Shown in pieces: positions 1 through 12,444 of a stretch of 64,000 nt of DNA. A model generated the notes under the pieces. It had not been told where the DNA came from, did not search any database, and saw only the letters and a list, made by a program, of their open reading frames with translations. Numbering within the stretch: the stretch's first letter is position 1; the number at the start of each line of letters is the position of its first letter. A program made the translations under genes and the position numbers. The stretch comes from Romanomermis culicivorax (taxonomy: Eukaryota; Nematoda; Enoplea; Mermithida; Mermithidae), in assembly GCA_963922205.1 (NCBI GenBank), contig CAWUHX010000112.1, positions 682,001 to 746,000 of the forward strand, given 5' to 3'.

Positions 1-1029
1 TGGCACAGAGCGGAACAAGTTTGCCCATCACATTAACAAACATAGGGATAAGTGATTAGGGAATAGTGTTTCGTTTGTGAGTGCCTGATACAATTTTGTT
101 TCATGTAAAATCAAACATGCATCCATTTAGAGACATAAGTTTGGCGATGCTGATTGTGTCAAAGTAGTAAGTGCTTTAAAGGCATTTTTGTATGCTTTAT
201 TCTGTTGCCCTGTTTGAAGGTAGTGCGCCATGATTGTAACCAAGTCCCATATCTACTAAAAGTTTAATCTCGAGCTCAAAAAGATAATCTCGAACAAAAC
301 AGCGATCATCTCAGTTTCAGCAGTTGCACGAACATGTCAATGACATAAAGTGTTTGCTATAATCTCTATGTCATCAGGATTATCCTCGTCTCGAGCTGTT
401 GGGTTGCACTATTTTCTCAAATTTTTTCATTTCTAAACTGAAATTCCTGAATCTGGGCACCTTAGTATTAGCTAATCTTAAGCCTGATGTGAGGATTGTT
501 ATCTGCAAGAAAATAATTTTGACATTTATTAGTGCTTAACACTATGAAAATATTATGACCTGGATACCCAATCATCACAGTACTCATATTACCGAGGTAT
601 TTTGCATATCCAAACTGAGTACTATATTTAAATACTGAAACATTGGAGAATATAAGTGTTTTAGTCATACAATATCTTGCTAGAAATCAGAGTAAACCGG
701 TCACCTGAATATTTAGGTAGCACCCAGGACCATAGTACATAGGTACCCAGTATGATGCACGACTGAGGATCAGCGATTTAATTCAGACATTCAGATTATT
801 CTTAGTTTGGTTCAGTGCAACTAACAACAGTTTTTTAAAGTGCCTAATGACGCCCTTTCAATCACAGGCATGAGTTGAAAAAACAAAATGTCTATAATAG
901 GCCAATCTCTCACTATTTTTCTTGCAAGTTAGAGGCATAGTTATAGGCATAGATTCTTACGATGCTATATTGGTATTGGTTTAGCATTTCTCCACATTTG
1001 AGTGAAGTCAACGATTAGCTTGCATAAAA

Positions 1030-1262
1030 TTTTCATTCAGAAAAATTTTACTGTGGTTGATACAAAAATTCTTCTTCACAGACATGAAAAATTTTGTAAT
1101 GAGAAAGAATGAAAATCCAATTTTACAAAAGTGGATTTTTCAAACTTTAACTCAAGTTCTCAAAAATTTACTTCACTCTTTTTTCTAGCTTGGCAACTAT
1201 CCAAGCAAGTATATTGTTTTTTTTCTGCTCCGTCGGGAGAGTTTCTAATAAACTAGTCATTA
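1030..1262 (-). repeat. Family R1, reverse copy
   Basis: On the minus strand it matches the R1 consensus seen at 9095, 12077 and 16464: TATACTTGCTTGGATAGTTG, GGATTTT and GTATATTCTGCAG-like pieces in the same order. The neighbouring 1-1030 corresponds to the sequence that follows R1 at 9280-9600 and 11220-11700, so this is a longer diverged copy. Confidence 0.8.
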
Positions 1263-1799
1263 ATATGTCTGAGTCAACTTTCGACAATTTGTATGAAATT
1301 TTCTTGAAACAATAGTATTTTAATGTTTAATGTGGGGTATTTCCAGAATATCTAATATTAATATATGCTTTGTATGAGAAGAATTAGAAATAATTGATAA
1401 ATATTGCTTGACCAATATTAGCAGACCTCAATGAAATTAAACGTGAAAAAATTACCAATTTGTTTATGAAATTTTCTTGAAAAAATAGTATTTTAAAGTT
1501 TAATGTGGTGTATTTCCAGAATACCTAATAATGCTTCGTATGAGAAAAATTGGAAATAATTGATAAATATTGCTTGACCAATAGCAGGCCTCAATGAAAT
1601 TAAACGTAAAAAGATTTCGAATTTGTTTCTGTCATCCTCATTTGTACTTGTGGCTGCAAACAAAAATTCAGAATGAGAAATTCAGCGTATCTTAGTAATC
1701 AAAAAATGCTGTGTAAGAACAATATCATGAAGGATACCAAGCATATAAATCCGATCATTTGAAAATTTTCAATTCTCAAAACAGTCCGAATGAATTGAA

Positions 1800-2270
1800 G
1801 TTCATTGGCTGATTGGATGGTAGCTGCCCTGCCACTGACTGCACATCCATGCATCACCTGTTGCAACAGCTGCAGTTCCGTCACAAAAATCCAGATCTAG
1901 AACCATGGCTTGGATATGAAACGTCAAGTCTGCAGGTTTCGGAGGAAATGCATGACTGCACCGTTTGTGCATCACTACATTCTTCTAGGGAAGTATGAAG
2001 CTCTCAATCATCACACCATTCACCCTGCTGAGGCAGGCAAGGTCACAATATAACTGTTCTCGCAAACTGGGTAGTAGCTGTTTTGTGACCGCACAGCCAT
2101 GCATGGCTTGGCGCGTCCATCAAAAACCGCAGGTCTGAGCTCATGGTATGGATATGAAAGATCAAGTTTGCGAGTTTCAAAGTAAATGTACTTCTGTATT
2201 CTTTTTTGTCATCACATTCTCCTCCTAGTGAAGAACGAGGCCCTGATTCGTCACATCATCCTCCTACCGA
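1800..2270. repeat. Diverged tandem duplication, unit about 240 bp
   Basis: Two successive units share GCACATCCATGCAT / GCACAGCCATGCATG, CATGGCTTGGATATGAAA / CATGGTATGGATATGAAA, then CATCACTACATTCT / CATCACATTCTCC and a TCATC-rich end, in the same order and spacing. Clearly related but strongly diverged. Not recognised as coding. Confidence 0.7.
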
Positions 2271-3270
2271 GCATACATGTAACGGGGCCCCAAGGTCTGG
2301 GGGGTCAAAGAACTTTTTTGGGTTGGAGGATCATATATTGCTCTAAATTTGATGGGGATCCCTGACAAAAAACGATTTTTTAACCCAAAAAATACGAAAG
2401 ATGGTTCGAAAAAAATTTAAAATATATCATTTGTCTTGAAAAACCGGAAAAATGTATTATTGACGTCTGTTAACATTGGTCATGCAATATTTTGTGTTTA
2501 TTTTTAAATTCTCCTCATGCAGAGCATATATGGATATTAGATTTTATGGGAATATTAGGTTCGATTTTTCAATGCCAAATACTGAGTTGCTGCATCACAC
2601 ATGAAAATTGGTCAATTGTAAAAATTTCATTTTCTAAAATGTCATCGAATATAGCAATGTAATTGACTATTCAAAAAACCACCGGATCAACCGTTTGAAA
2701 GCCACATTAAAATATAATTTTTTGAGAAAATTCAAAGGAAAATTGTCGAAAATTGACTAAAACATATTAATGATAATCTGACAAAAAAAAAGTACTATTA
2801 ATAAAATATAAAACTGGGGTGTGATTTACGTATGCTAAACTTGGTCAAAGGGTCTTTATCGTATAGCCATGAATTTTCACCATGCGGTTAGGCACATGAA
2901 TAGTACATGTTGGGGTGGAATAGGTTTCGGTTCTATATGACCTAATTTGTAATTTTTAAAGTGTAAATTTGTCAAGAACAAATGTTTAATTTTTTTAGTT
3001 TCATCACATGTTGCAGTGAAACTAAAAGTCATGGAAACCACTGGACCAACTGTTTGAATGCCGCATTAAAATATTATTGTTTTAAAGAATCATGAAACAT
3101 TGTCGAAAATTGACCAAGGTATAATGATAATTTGAAGCAAAAATGTACTACGAATGATATGTAAAGCAGGAGTTTAATTTACATATGCCGAAATTGGTCA
3201 TAGGAGTCTCATTGTGTGATTCTAAATTTTTGCATGCAGTTAGTCGTATGGATGTGCATGTTGTAATGAC

Positions 3271-3516
3271 ATACAGTCTGGTTTTTTATTAAATGCTTCT
3301 AAATTGAAAAATGACAAAAATCAGTACTATCGTAAAAATCGTTCGCACAAAGCATTTGAAGTAATATTTTTTGCTCAAAAAATTACTAACGGTTAGTAAG
3401 CTCACAAATTTGCAGTCCGTTGTGACATATGGTCCAGCGGCAAATCGTAAAAGTATGGAATAGTATTTGCTTTCCGCTTTTATTATTTAGAAGTATTTTA
3501 GGAAAAACAGATAATA
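3271..3516 (+). mobile_element. MITE family B copy (old)
   Basis: Starts near CAGTCTGGTTTTTTAT and ends AAGTATTTTAGGAAAAACAG. Internal motifs such as AAAATCAGTACTATCGT and GACATATGGTCCAGCGGC match the clean copy at 32196. Terminal repeats degraded. Confidence 0.7.
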
Positions 3517-4230
3517 GGGTTCGACTTTATTTAATCGATCACGATTCGAGGTGAAAATTTTTCAATTGTTAAAAGTTAATTTTTTCGACTTTTGTGGGAC
3601 ACTCTGGATGGACAGATGCTAGTATATTTTCAAAACTCTATTCAATGTATTATCGACTGCACTAAAAATATTAAAAATTAAGAAAAATATGAGGGGGACT
3701 ACGGAATTGTGAGTTTGGGGCACTTCACAATACAATAGCTCAATGAAAAAACTTTGTGCAAAATGCTTATCGGACTCGAAAGCAGCGTAAAAGTTGTACA
3801 AGACATCTAAAAACGAACAAATTTTTGACATATCCACACTCAAGGTGGTCCTTAGGGAAATTGATACAGCATGCTAGCTTTATACCGTTTTACGGGATTC
3901 GAAGAGCTACTTGAAAAAAAGCAATTACTCGAAAAACTTTGTCAGCGCTTTGAGGGTCAGCGTTTTTCCAAGACATACCATCGCTAAAAAATTAAGACGT
4001 GATTGTTTTTTGATGCTAGGCCATCTGATAACATACCTAAAAAATTGGGAATTCTTAAACAAACCACGTTCCACAAAGTAAAATGAACATGATACAATTT
4101 TTTGGAACAAACCATCAAAAGCTTTTCTCCACCTTCATTCCGTTGATAATTTGGGAATGGTAATTAATATGTGTTCCGGGCAAAAACATCTTTTTGATAT
4201 TACGGTTAGCAATGGAACTTAATCAGCAAT

Positions 4231-5488
4231 ATATAGTCTGTCTTTTATAAAATGCTTCCAAATAGGAAGGTGGCACAAGTCGTCAAAATCGTTTTCATAC
4301 AACTCTTACTGAAAAATTTTTCACTCGAAAAATTTTTGAATGTTAGGTCAGTAAGCTTACAAAGTTCCAGCCTATATGCAGGGCCGTTCTTAGGGTTTTA
4401 GCGGCTTTTAACTTGAAATTAAAAATAGTACGAAAAATTGAAAAGAATGATCAACAAAGTGCTGTATCATGAAGGAAAAATTTATTGAATAGAGTAAATG
4501 AGCCTTCCATGATTTTGATTAAAAGTTTGACTGTGACCTCGCTGCATTGATCATTTCAAAATGAACGGCATATAACACGGAAAACTTCCAAAACCAGAAA
4601 AAGTATAATTTCATGAAATTCGTTTCAATTTCATCATGTACAAAATAATTTATGTCATACAAACCATCTCTCATACGAGTATTATGCTTTAGCTGTTCTT
4701 CGATCGGAACAGTGAATCTCATTGCATCACTAAGCTTTCAGTAGCTGGACATTGTAACTAAAAGTGAGCCTCCAAGATATTTCTTAATATTCATTAATGA
4801 TAAGGTTATAGCAATCATTGAGTTGGCAAACATAACATCAGCAGAAAAGTTAAAATTCTAATTACTCTTCAAAAAGCGTTAAATATTAATAAGAGACGAA
4901 ATCGATCTACAGATGCACTAAAATTTTAATTGAGTAATGATTATAGACTTCCTATGTGCACTTTAGCTAAAGCCAAATAAATAATGATACTAATATTTAA
5001 AACTGGTGCGAGGCGAATGCGAAATTTTGATGTTTTGAACTTTTAAAATGCAAATTTGGATTATCATGCAATAATTCGGGCTTATCTTGCTATAAAAACA
5101 ACTACATCATAACAATCTAAATAGACATTCTCTGACTTTTCCAGGTTTTTCAGGAACAACTTTTTTCCATGGCTTTTCCATATTTTCTAATTGCTGGACA
5201 CCCTGCTAACAGCAAAAGAATTTATTAAACTGGCACCAAAATTATGTTTGTGGACTACTGTTTGCATACAAAAATAAAAAATTTTATTAAGGGTCGCTAA
5301 AAACGGCATTCTCCAAGTATACACTAAAAGATTTTTAGCGGCCCTGAATTTTTAGCGGCAATGGGCAGCCGCCCAGCTCGCACCCTAAAAATGGTCCTGC
5401 ATTGTTTACCAGAAAATCCTGAGAATCTGAAATACTTCTTGCTTTCTACTTTCATTATTTAAAAGCATTTTAAGAAAAACAGACTATG
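4231..5488 (+). mobile_element. MITE family B copy split by a nested insertion
   Basis: Left part 4231-4380 starts TATAGTCTGTCTTTTATAAA; right part 5398-5488 ends AAGAAAAACAGACTAT. The two parts together reconstitute one family-B element, with about 1 kb of foreign DNA between them (see next entry). Confidence 0.75.
4381..5397. mobile_element. Nested DNA transposon with GGGCCGTTCTTAGGG termini
   Basis: Left end GGGCCGTTCTTAGGGT, right end ACCCTAAAAATGGTCC: imperfect terminal inverted repeats, flanked on both sides by TGCA. A second inner inverted motif, TTTAGCGGC, occurs at both ends. The TIR resembles hAT-type CAGGGCC ends, but an 8-bp duplication is not visible. The interior shows only short frames, no recognisable transposase, so it is non-autonomous. 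Confidence 0.7.
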
Positions 5489-6243
5489 CATCAAGAGCGA
5501 AGAGACTGGTCCATATTACTTCTCTGATTGGTCGCATTGCTACAATAATTTCAATGATGCCATGATAGTCTACACACAAGTGTAACATGATCACAGAGAC
5601 ACGCCTTTGTTCGATTTTCCGGTGACTTGAATCAGACCAGTGATTGAAATACAGAAGTTCATCGCGAACAAGTATTTGCTACGGGCAAACACGATCTCGT
5701 AATAAATGTTTTGACACTATATATGCTAGAAATGCCTTTCGCAACTTCTTTTCCAAGTCAGGAAGTATTATTATCCTAAACTGCATGAATTTTCCAGTCT
5801 GCTTTGACAGTCCTGGCTTTCTTTTGTGAATCAAAAAAACATTGCAGCATCAAACTAACGGCGCAGTATGTATGCATCGCTTTGAGTAGGTTTGAATGTC
5901 TATGCATGGTTTGAATGTCTAAGCACTTCATCAATTTTCGTGTGTGCCCCTCCGCACTGTTGACACAGCAACAATCTAGTGCAAAATAGACCCGTTATTT
6001 CGGCGCTGATATGCGCTCGAAGATAAGAGTTTTTGTTCTAACTACAAAAGTTTTTGATGCAAAGAAAATTACCACTGCTTTTTAGGCACTACCATCAAGA
6101 AAGTGCCACATACGAAATAAACCGTTGGGCACGGTCATTTTTAACACAGGAATTTTAACATAATAGCAAATTTCGTATCAAATTTCGGGAGCGAAATTTA
6201 GTCTTTTTTATCATAATAATTGTAGTAATAACGACCGAATATT

Positions 6244-6370
6244 ATGAAAAGTGATCACTGTTTATTATTAACTCTATTTTCGTTGACCACATTATCGGAT
6301 CTTACGTGTCAATCTTCGGACGTGATTACCGAGTTGGCAACATTTAGAAATAGAAGAAGCTTCAAGTCGA
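6244..6370 (+). CDS. Exon 1: initiator Met, signal peptide and RNRR site
   Basis: Short open segment of 42 codons plus one base, too short for most ORF filters. It begins MKSDHCLLLTLFSLTTLS, a typical signal peptide with a short charged n-region and a Leu/Thr-rich core, with likely cleavage near the LTC/QSS region. It is followed by RNRRSFKSS, which fits the furin-type pattern R-X-R/K-R. A GTAAGG donor at 6371 leaves phase 1, exactly the phase required by the next recognised exon at 8856. The frame hits TAG soon after the donor, as expected for an intron. This places the translation start of the large gene inside the window. The assignment rests on phase, the donor and the signal-peptide character; no upstream promoter or 5' UTR border could be defined. 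Confidence 0.7.
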
Positions 6371-8855
6371 GTAAGGATCATTAGTGAGAAAAATACTTTT
6401 CTGTTGAGTATTTTTGACGCTATCGTTAAGGGATGAGTTTATTGCGTTTGTTTTAGTTGCTCTGCTTCTTGATAAAAATTACTATGTATCTAATGGAAGT
6501 GGGCTGAGTGGGCGTCACGCCCTGCGAGAACCTACGCGAGGGAAAGAGTAAGAACTTTTCTAAACCACTGGTATTTGTCAGCATACTAAATTAACCATGT
6601 ACAATTTTTGAGAGTGAAATCGTATAGTAAGAGCTTCGTATAAATGCTTTGGACGACATCACTAATTTGTGGCATTTTTCTATTTAAACGCAGAATCAGA
6701 TCAGTCGACGATGCGCAGCTTTCTTTGAATTCTGAATTTGAATAGTAAAACAAAACTTGCGTTGACTTTTTTAATGCTTACAAATATTGATTATTTGAAG
6801 CTCTAACTACTGAGCTATTGATGTGCCAGATTTTTGATGTACGGGAACTATTAGGTCTCCAACTGCAGTCGGAGTTTAACAATCTCCGAAACTTAGACCA
6901 CAGACTACAGAACCACTGGGTCGCTGGTAGTTTCCAACCGAAGGTCAAATTTTTTTGAATATTTTGAATTACAACCTGGAATTGCTGAATATGTTGCACA
7001 AGCATCAAGATAACTGAAACTTGCCCATATGTTCGCAAGTTATGATTATAGTCTTCTCGTTTGGTTTATACTCAATCACTCCTTTAGACAGCAAGTTTGA
7101 GATTCATTCTGTGATTCGATCTCAAAAGTCACATTGCTCTGAACTGCAACACAAATTATTTTGCTGAGAACGCACTTGCGTAGTTTTTCAGTCCACCGAA
7201 AATCTAGTTGCCAGTTGCGCTATAAGAAGTTCAGTATCTTTTTGTGCACTGAATAACGACAATGTAATTTCATTATTTGAGAATGTGCTGCGGCTAAGAA
7301 TTCACAAGTCATTAGTATCATTCAAAACAACTCGTAATTTGTTAAAAATAAAATGACCTATGACACCATGAATAACGACCATTCCAAAAACTGGAGAACA
7401 TCTGGTTATAAAAAACAAACACAAAAATATCCAATCCCTCCGTTTTCACCGTTCAAGTATTACATCCCAGCTACAAATTCTAATCGCCCAGTGGAGCGTA
7501 ACAAATGGCGCCAAAGAGTAAGGCTTTCGCTTTTTTCGGGCCAAAAAATGATGTGAATGATGAATCGATAAAAATTAGGATGCGATGATTCAGTGCAAGA
7601 AATCTTGTACGATTAATTAAATTATTATGATCACGTTTGCAACTGTGATTACGAAAAACATTTTCGGATCAGTTTCATGCCATTGCTTTGCCTTGAAGGG
7701 ACTACGAAAAACAGAGCTTCGATGGCTTTGCGACATTTTTTACTTGTTAAACTATGTTTTTGATATTTTGATGGGTTTATTATTGTAAATTTTCACTCAA
7801 AGAATGTGTTTTAACTGGGGCCTACCATCATACATGCACAGCATAGAAATTCTGCTGGGGTCAGCCAGGACAGGTAATGGAATACAAATTTTTTAAGGTC
7901 TTTGATAAGTTTTCTAACATATAAGCAGCATATTCTTCAACTTACATTAGTCAGATAAGTGAAATTATTTGTTTAGACTGCACTTTTAAAAAGTTTTAAT
8001 ATTACATTTTTGGAATCATGTATGCTTTGTTTAGAAAAATTGTTAAACTCATCATTCATATTTTCATGATGACTTTCTCTTCTCTCTTGCTCATTTTCCT
8101 TCGTCATCATCTCTATCATTGCTAGCCTGCTAAGGGTCAGCAAGAATCTGCTGGGGGTCAATCAAGGTCTGCTGGGGGTCAAAACCCCCAAACCCCCCAC
8201 GTGCATGTATGCCTACCATCCACACCTTCATCGAAAGCAGTTTTGAAACACAAGCCGTTTTTTGGAGTTTTTGTTGTATAGCAGCGGATGTGGCCATGGC
8301 AGCGGATTTGCGTTAGGTAGAGATCATACACTACGTGGCGGATGTGCAGTAGGAAGCAGACATGAACTATAATCTGTTTTTCGTGGAAAAACTGGAGAGC
8401 AAATACTATTTCGTTTCCAAAATGCTCGGCTAAAGTATGTGTCGCATAAGACTCAAATTTATGAGCTTGTTCAACTGACCTATATTAATTTTTTGAGTAT
8501 AAAGTTGTAGAATAAAATCTTTAAATAAACGACTTTGAAGGCAGTACCAACTTATGTCACTTTTCAATAGTATTTCGTAAAAAACGGGCCATAACCCAAT
8601 CGAATCTACCGGGGACCAATGCAGTTATGCTATACAAAAGTCTGATTTTTCCGGAATGCTCACCAAGTGAAATTAAAATGTTCCTATTGTGGTTCTATGC
8701 ATGAAATTTACTTGCCTTGAGCAACGTGATATACAAGTGAATATTCATTGCTGCAATTTCATTAAGCAGTGTCAATATGTTTGCAGTTTGAGTCTAGATT
8801 TTTTTGCTATTCGTTGTATTGTTTTTTCGAGTCTGTATATTTTCCTTCTCTTCAG
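6371..8855. other. Intron 1
   Basis: About 2.5 kb with no further exon recognised. A stretch at 7800-8215 contains repeated GCTGGGGGTC motifs and ends in ACGTGCATGTATG, a terminus that recurs beside other G/C-tract repeats in the window. Short frames here (for example at 7353-7556) show no domain. Confidence 0.6.
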
Positions 8856-9021
8856 GACTGGAAAATTTGTTTCCCACGGAATATTCGGGTCGTTGCTTAA
8901 CTTCACCCAAGTCTGGTCGTGACATTTGCTACCCCGATTTGTCGAAATTAGATTATTCTTGCGTTAGTAAGAATCAACAAGGTCACAGATCAGTGCCGCC
9001 ACCCCGTATAATACACGGACA
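8856..9021 (+). CDS. Exon 2: Cys-containing linker and start of sushi domain
   Basis: Acceptor TTCTCTTCAG at the end of a pyrimidine-rich tract, donor GTAAGT at 9022. It starts in phase 1 and ends in phase 2. The translation holds three cysteines (GRCLTS, DICYPD, DYSCVS) and ends SVPPPRIIHGQ. The PPPxIxHG pattern is the usual opening of a sushi/CCP domain, after its first cysteine. The remainder of that domain lies in exon 3; the intron between them has phase 2, the only non-phase-1 border in the N-terminal half. The preceding 20 residues contain no recognised domain. Confidence 0.8.
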
Positions 9022-9094
9022 GTAAGTCTTTTTCAGTCTTTTTTCAATCCTGTGACGTGTAGTTCAGCAGAAAATTAGTTTATTGAAAAATACA

Positions 9095-9290
9095 CCTATG
9101 GGGAAGAAATAAAATATACTTGCTTAGATAGTTGTCAAGCTAGAAAAGGGAGTGGACTAGATTTTTACGAACTTGGATTAAAGTTTGAAAAATTCACTTT
9201 TGTGATATATTGGATTTTCATTAGTTCTCATTAAAAAATTTTTCATGTCTATGGAAATGTATATTCTGCAGCTTCGTGCATTTTGTCCTA
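9095..9290 (+). repeat. Family R1, forward copy
   Basis: Contains ATATACTTGCTTAGATAGTT, AGTGGACTAGATTTTT, ATTGGATTTTCATTAG and GTATATTCTGCAGCTTCGTG in R1 order. It is followed by its usual neighbour sequence (about 9360-9655) which resumes at 11212-11700 beyond a foldback insertion. Confidence 0.8.
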
Positions 9291-9663
9291 ACATAACATT
9301 GTATCAATCAAGTAGAATTTTTATCAATGTAAATTATATACAAGCTAATGGTTAACTTCACTCAAATGTGGAGAAATGCTAAGCCAATAGCAATATAGCA
9401 TTGTAAGTCCCGACTGATCCGAATCTATACCTCTAACTATAACTGACAAATAGTGAGGAATGGGCATATTATAGTCATTTTGTTTTTTTTTCAACTTGAG
9501 CCTGTGATTAGAAGGGCGTCATTAGTCACTATAAAAAGCCTGGGGTTAGTTGCACTAACCCATCTGAGAATAATCTGAATGCATGGATTAAATTGTTGAT
9601 CCTCAATCGTGCTTCATTCTGGGTACCCAGGTATTTTGGGTACCTGGGTGTACCTACCAGGTC

Positions 9664-11204
9664 GACATAATTGCAGTTTGGCGGACCCGTACTTTCTACA
9701 CACACGCTAAGTATAGGAGGATCCGCCGACCATATTTTCTACAGGTAATGCAAAGTACGGCGCGGCGTACTTTCTACACGTTTGTGCACAAAGTACGATG
9801 AGGACCAGGGTTCGCTGAGACCAACCGTACTTTCTACATGTTCTAAAAATAGAATTCTATAAAAATTATCCAAACGGTTGCGGTTTTATGGCCAATATTT
9901 ATCGAATTTTCATGATAATTTTTTTATCAGATACAGCTCAACAAAAGCTTTCGGAAAACATGTAACATGTCATTGGCACATAATTGATCACAAATATGCA
10001 AATTATATTCAAAGCATAAATGATGAGAGAAATCCCTGTTAGGAGCACGTGGTTCATTAGTTGATATTGAAGTAAAAATCGTTTTTGATTTCAAAGTAAT
10101 GCACAAGAGACAGGGTGTCTCATCTAGCATATGCATTAAAAATAAGAGTATTGCTATTAACCAAAACAGGAAACTGAAAAATGCAGTCCAAATGCAAAAA
10201 ATTATGCCATCCTCAAAATGTGTGTACTCATCTGCATTAGTGTGTTATCATTTTTAAGTTCTTATTAAAAAACTTGGAATAAAAAATTTCGAGGATAATT
10301 AGTTGGCCAACACTGTATATACATCTAATTTGCAAATTTGGGAGAAGTTACTGGATTATTTATGATGTGTTATATACTAATTGAAAGCTGTAGCCAAACT
10401 GTATCTAGTGAAAAAATAATTGCTGAAATCTGATAAATATTAGCTACAAAACTGTAGCCTCAACTTTTTGATCATTTTTATTCAATTTAAGTTTGGAATC
10501 TAGTTTGCATATTGGTGACCAATTATGTGGGAATGACATGCTATGCGTTGTTCGAAAGCTCTTGTTGAGCCGTATCTGATAAAAAAATAATTATGAAAAT
10601 TCGATTAATATTAGCCATAAAACCGCAGCCTGAAGTTTTGGATAATTTTTATTGAATTCTATTTTTAGAACATGTAGAAAGTGCGGTTGGTCTCAGTGAC
10701 GCTGAGGCCGGTTTCATCAAAGAGACTTAAGCTCCAGCTGAGCTGCAGCTACATCTGTAGCTTAACTCTATATGTTATACCATTGTCGTTAAGCTGCATC
10801 TCAGCTGTAGCTTAACTCATACACACAAAAAATATCGGGAAAGTTAGCTGCAGCTGAGCTGCACCTTAACGGCAATGTTATAACATACAGAGTTAAGCTA
10901 CAGCTCAGCTGCAGTTTAACTTTCTCGATATGTTTTGTGTGCATGAGTTAAGCTTCAGCTGAGCTACAGCTTAACGGCAATGTTATAACATATAGAGTTA
11001 AGCTACAGCTTAGGCTGCAGCTCAGCTGGAGCTTAAGTCTCTTTGATGAAACCGGCCCCTGGTTCTCGCTGTACTTTGTGCACAAACGTGTAGAAAGTAC
11101 GCCGCGCCGTAGTTTGCTTTACCTGTAGAAAATATGGTCGACGGACCCTCCTATACTTAGCGTGTGTGTAGAAAGTACGGGTCCGCCAAACTGCAATTAT
11201 GCCT
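9664..11204. mobile_element. Long-TIR foldback element with nested MITE A
   Basis: Two arms of about 350 bp face each other: the left starts GACATAATTGCAGTTTGGCG and the right ends CGCCAAACTGCAATTATG-CCTC. The arms share ACTTTCTACA-rich motifs through GCGGTTTTATGGCC. CCAGGTC occurs immediately outside both ends (9657-9663, 11205-11211), a candidate 7-bp target duplication. The centre carries two direct repeats of about 190 bp (from about 10310 and 10500). No transposase. The right arm is interrupted by MITE A at 10705-11058. Confidence 0.8.
10705..11058. mobile_element. MITE A copy 1
   Basis: 354 bp, terminal inverted repeats AGGCCGGTTTCATCAAAGAG / CTCTTTGATGAAACCGGCCC, followed inward by several inverted CAGCTGAGCTGCAGCT blocks. 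It is flanked by CTG on each side (10702-10704 and 11059-11061). It matches the copy at 47311-47663 along its length. Strong hairpin potential; no coding capacity. Confidence 0.9.
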
Positions 11205-12076
11205 CCAGGTCAATTTAAAAAATGAAACCTGGGTGCTACCTAGGTATTCAGGTGACCAGTTTACCCGAATTTCTGACAAGATATTGTATGGGTAAAACAC
11301 TTATATACTCCAATATTTAAGTACTTAAATATAGTACTCAGGTTGGGTATGCAAACTATCTGGGTAACATAAGTACTGTGAAAACTGGGTACCAGGGTTA
11401 TAAGATTTTCAAAGTGTAAAGCACTAATCCTCAGTTTCAGCTAATCACAATGTCAAGATTATTTTCTTACAGAACCAACAATCCTTACATCAGGCTTAGA
11501 ATTAGCTAACACAAAGATTTAAGCCCAGGTTCAGGAATTTCAGTTTAGAAATATAAAAATTTAAAAAATAGTGCAACCCAACAGCGCGAGATATGGATAA
11601 TCCTGATAATCATAGCAATCATTTGATACTATTGACATGTTAGTGCAGCTGCTGAAAATGAAATGATTGCTTGTTCGCGATAATCAATCTTATTTTTGAT
11701 TTTTTCCTCATCTGTACAATTTTAATGCATGGCACACAATTGATCTAGTTCTAAGAAGATTTCGTGCTGTAGTTTTTTCTCTAAAAAACCTTAGTTGGAT
11801 TTTATCCTTTAAACACATTTGATCCTTTTTAATTTACATTAAATAAAGTAAAAAAGCTTAGTGCACTTGGAAGCATACATGTGTGAGGCGTGATATGGAA
11901 GGTATGTACCCCAGAGTTTCGAAATTGGAAGTCTTTTCCTGTATTAAACAAAATTTTAGTAAACTTTTTGGGATTTTGGTACCAAAAAACCATGGTCCAC
12001 TCCTTCAGTAATCATTCTCCCTATAAGTTTCACAGCTGCACATGTATGGTTGGAAGTAGAGATGCACTAGTTTAAT

Positions 12077-12440
12077 ATAAAATGCCCCGATGGGGCAAAA
12101 AAAGAAGAATATACTTGCTTGGATATTTGCCAAGCAAGAAAAAGGATTGAACTAGTTTTTGAGAATTTGAGTGAAAATTTGGAAAATCCACTGTTGTTAT
12201 ATTGGATTTTTATTCTTTCTCATTGAAAAATTTTTTATGTCTGTGGAAAAGTATATTCTGCAGCTTCGTGCATTTTTTCCCCCATAACATTGTATCAACC
12301 ACATGCAAGCTAATGGTTGACTTCACTCAAATGTGGAGAAATGGTAAACCAATAGCAATATAGCATTGTAAGTCCGGACTGATCCGAATATATGCCCCTA
12401 ACTCCAGCTGAAAAATAATGAGCGACTGGCATATTATAGT
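12077..12440 (+). repeat. Family R1, forward copy
   Basis: Begins with the hairpin AAATGCCCCGATGGGGCA, then GAATATACTTGCTTGGATAT and the remaining R1 blocks to GTATATTCTGCAGCTTCGTG, then its adjoining sequence (ACTTCACTCAAATGTGGAG). It stops abruptly at the minisatellite near 12440. Confidence 0.8.
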
Positions 12441-12444
12441 CAAT

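Larger units (their letters stand above)
1..6243. other. Upstream DNA without recognised genes
   Basis: No domain-bearing coding region seen. Contents: a reverse copy of family R1 and its associated sequence (about 1-1262), a diverged tandem duplication (about 1800-2270), two copies of a small TIR element (3271-3516 and 4231-5488, the latter split by another insertion). Region 5.5-6.2 kb probably holds the 5' UTR and promoter of the large gene, but no TATA box or initiator could be assigned. Confidence 0.6.

Noticed and set aside
7353..7556. 67-codon frame in intron 1
   Set aside because: No domain, no matching splice sites, and codon use like surrounding AT-rich DNA.
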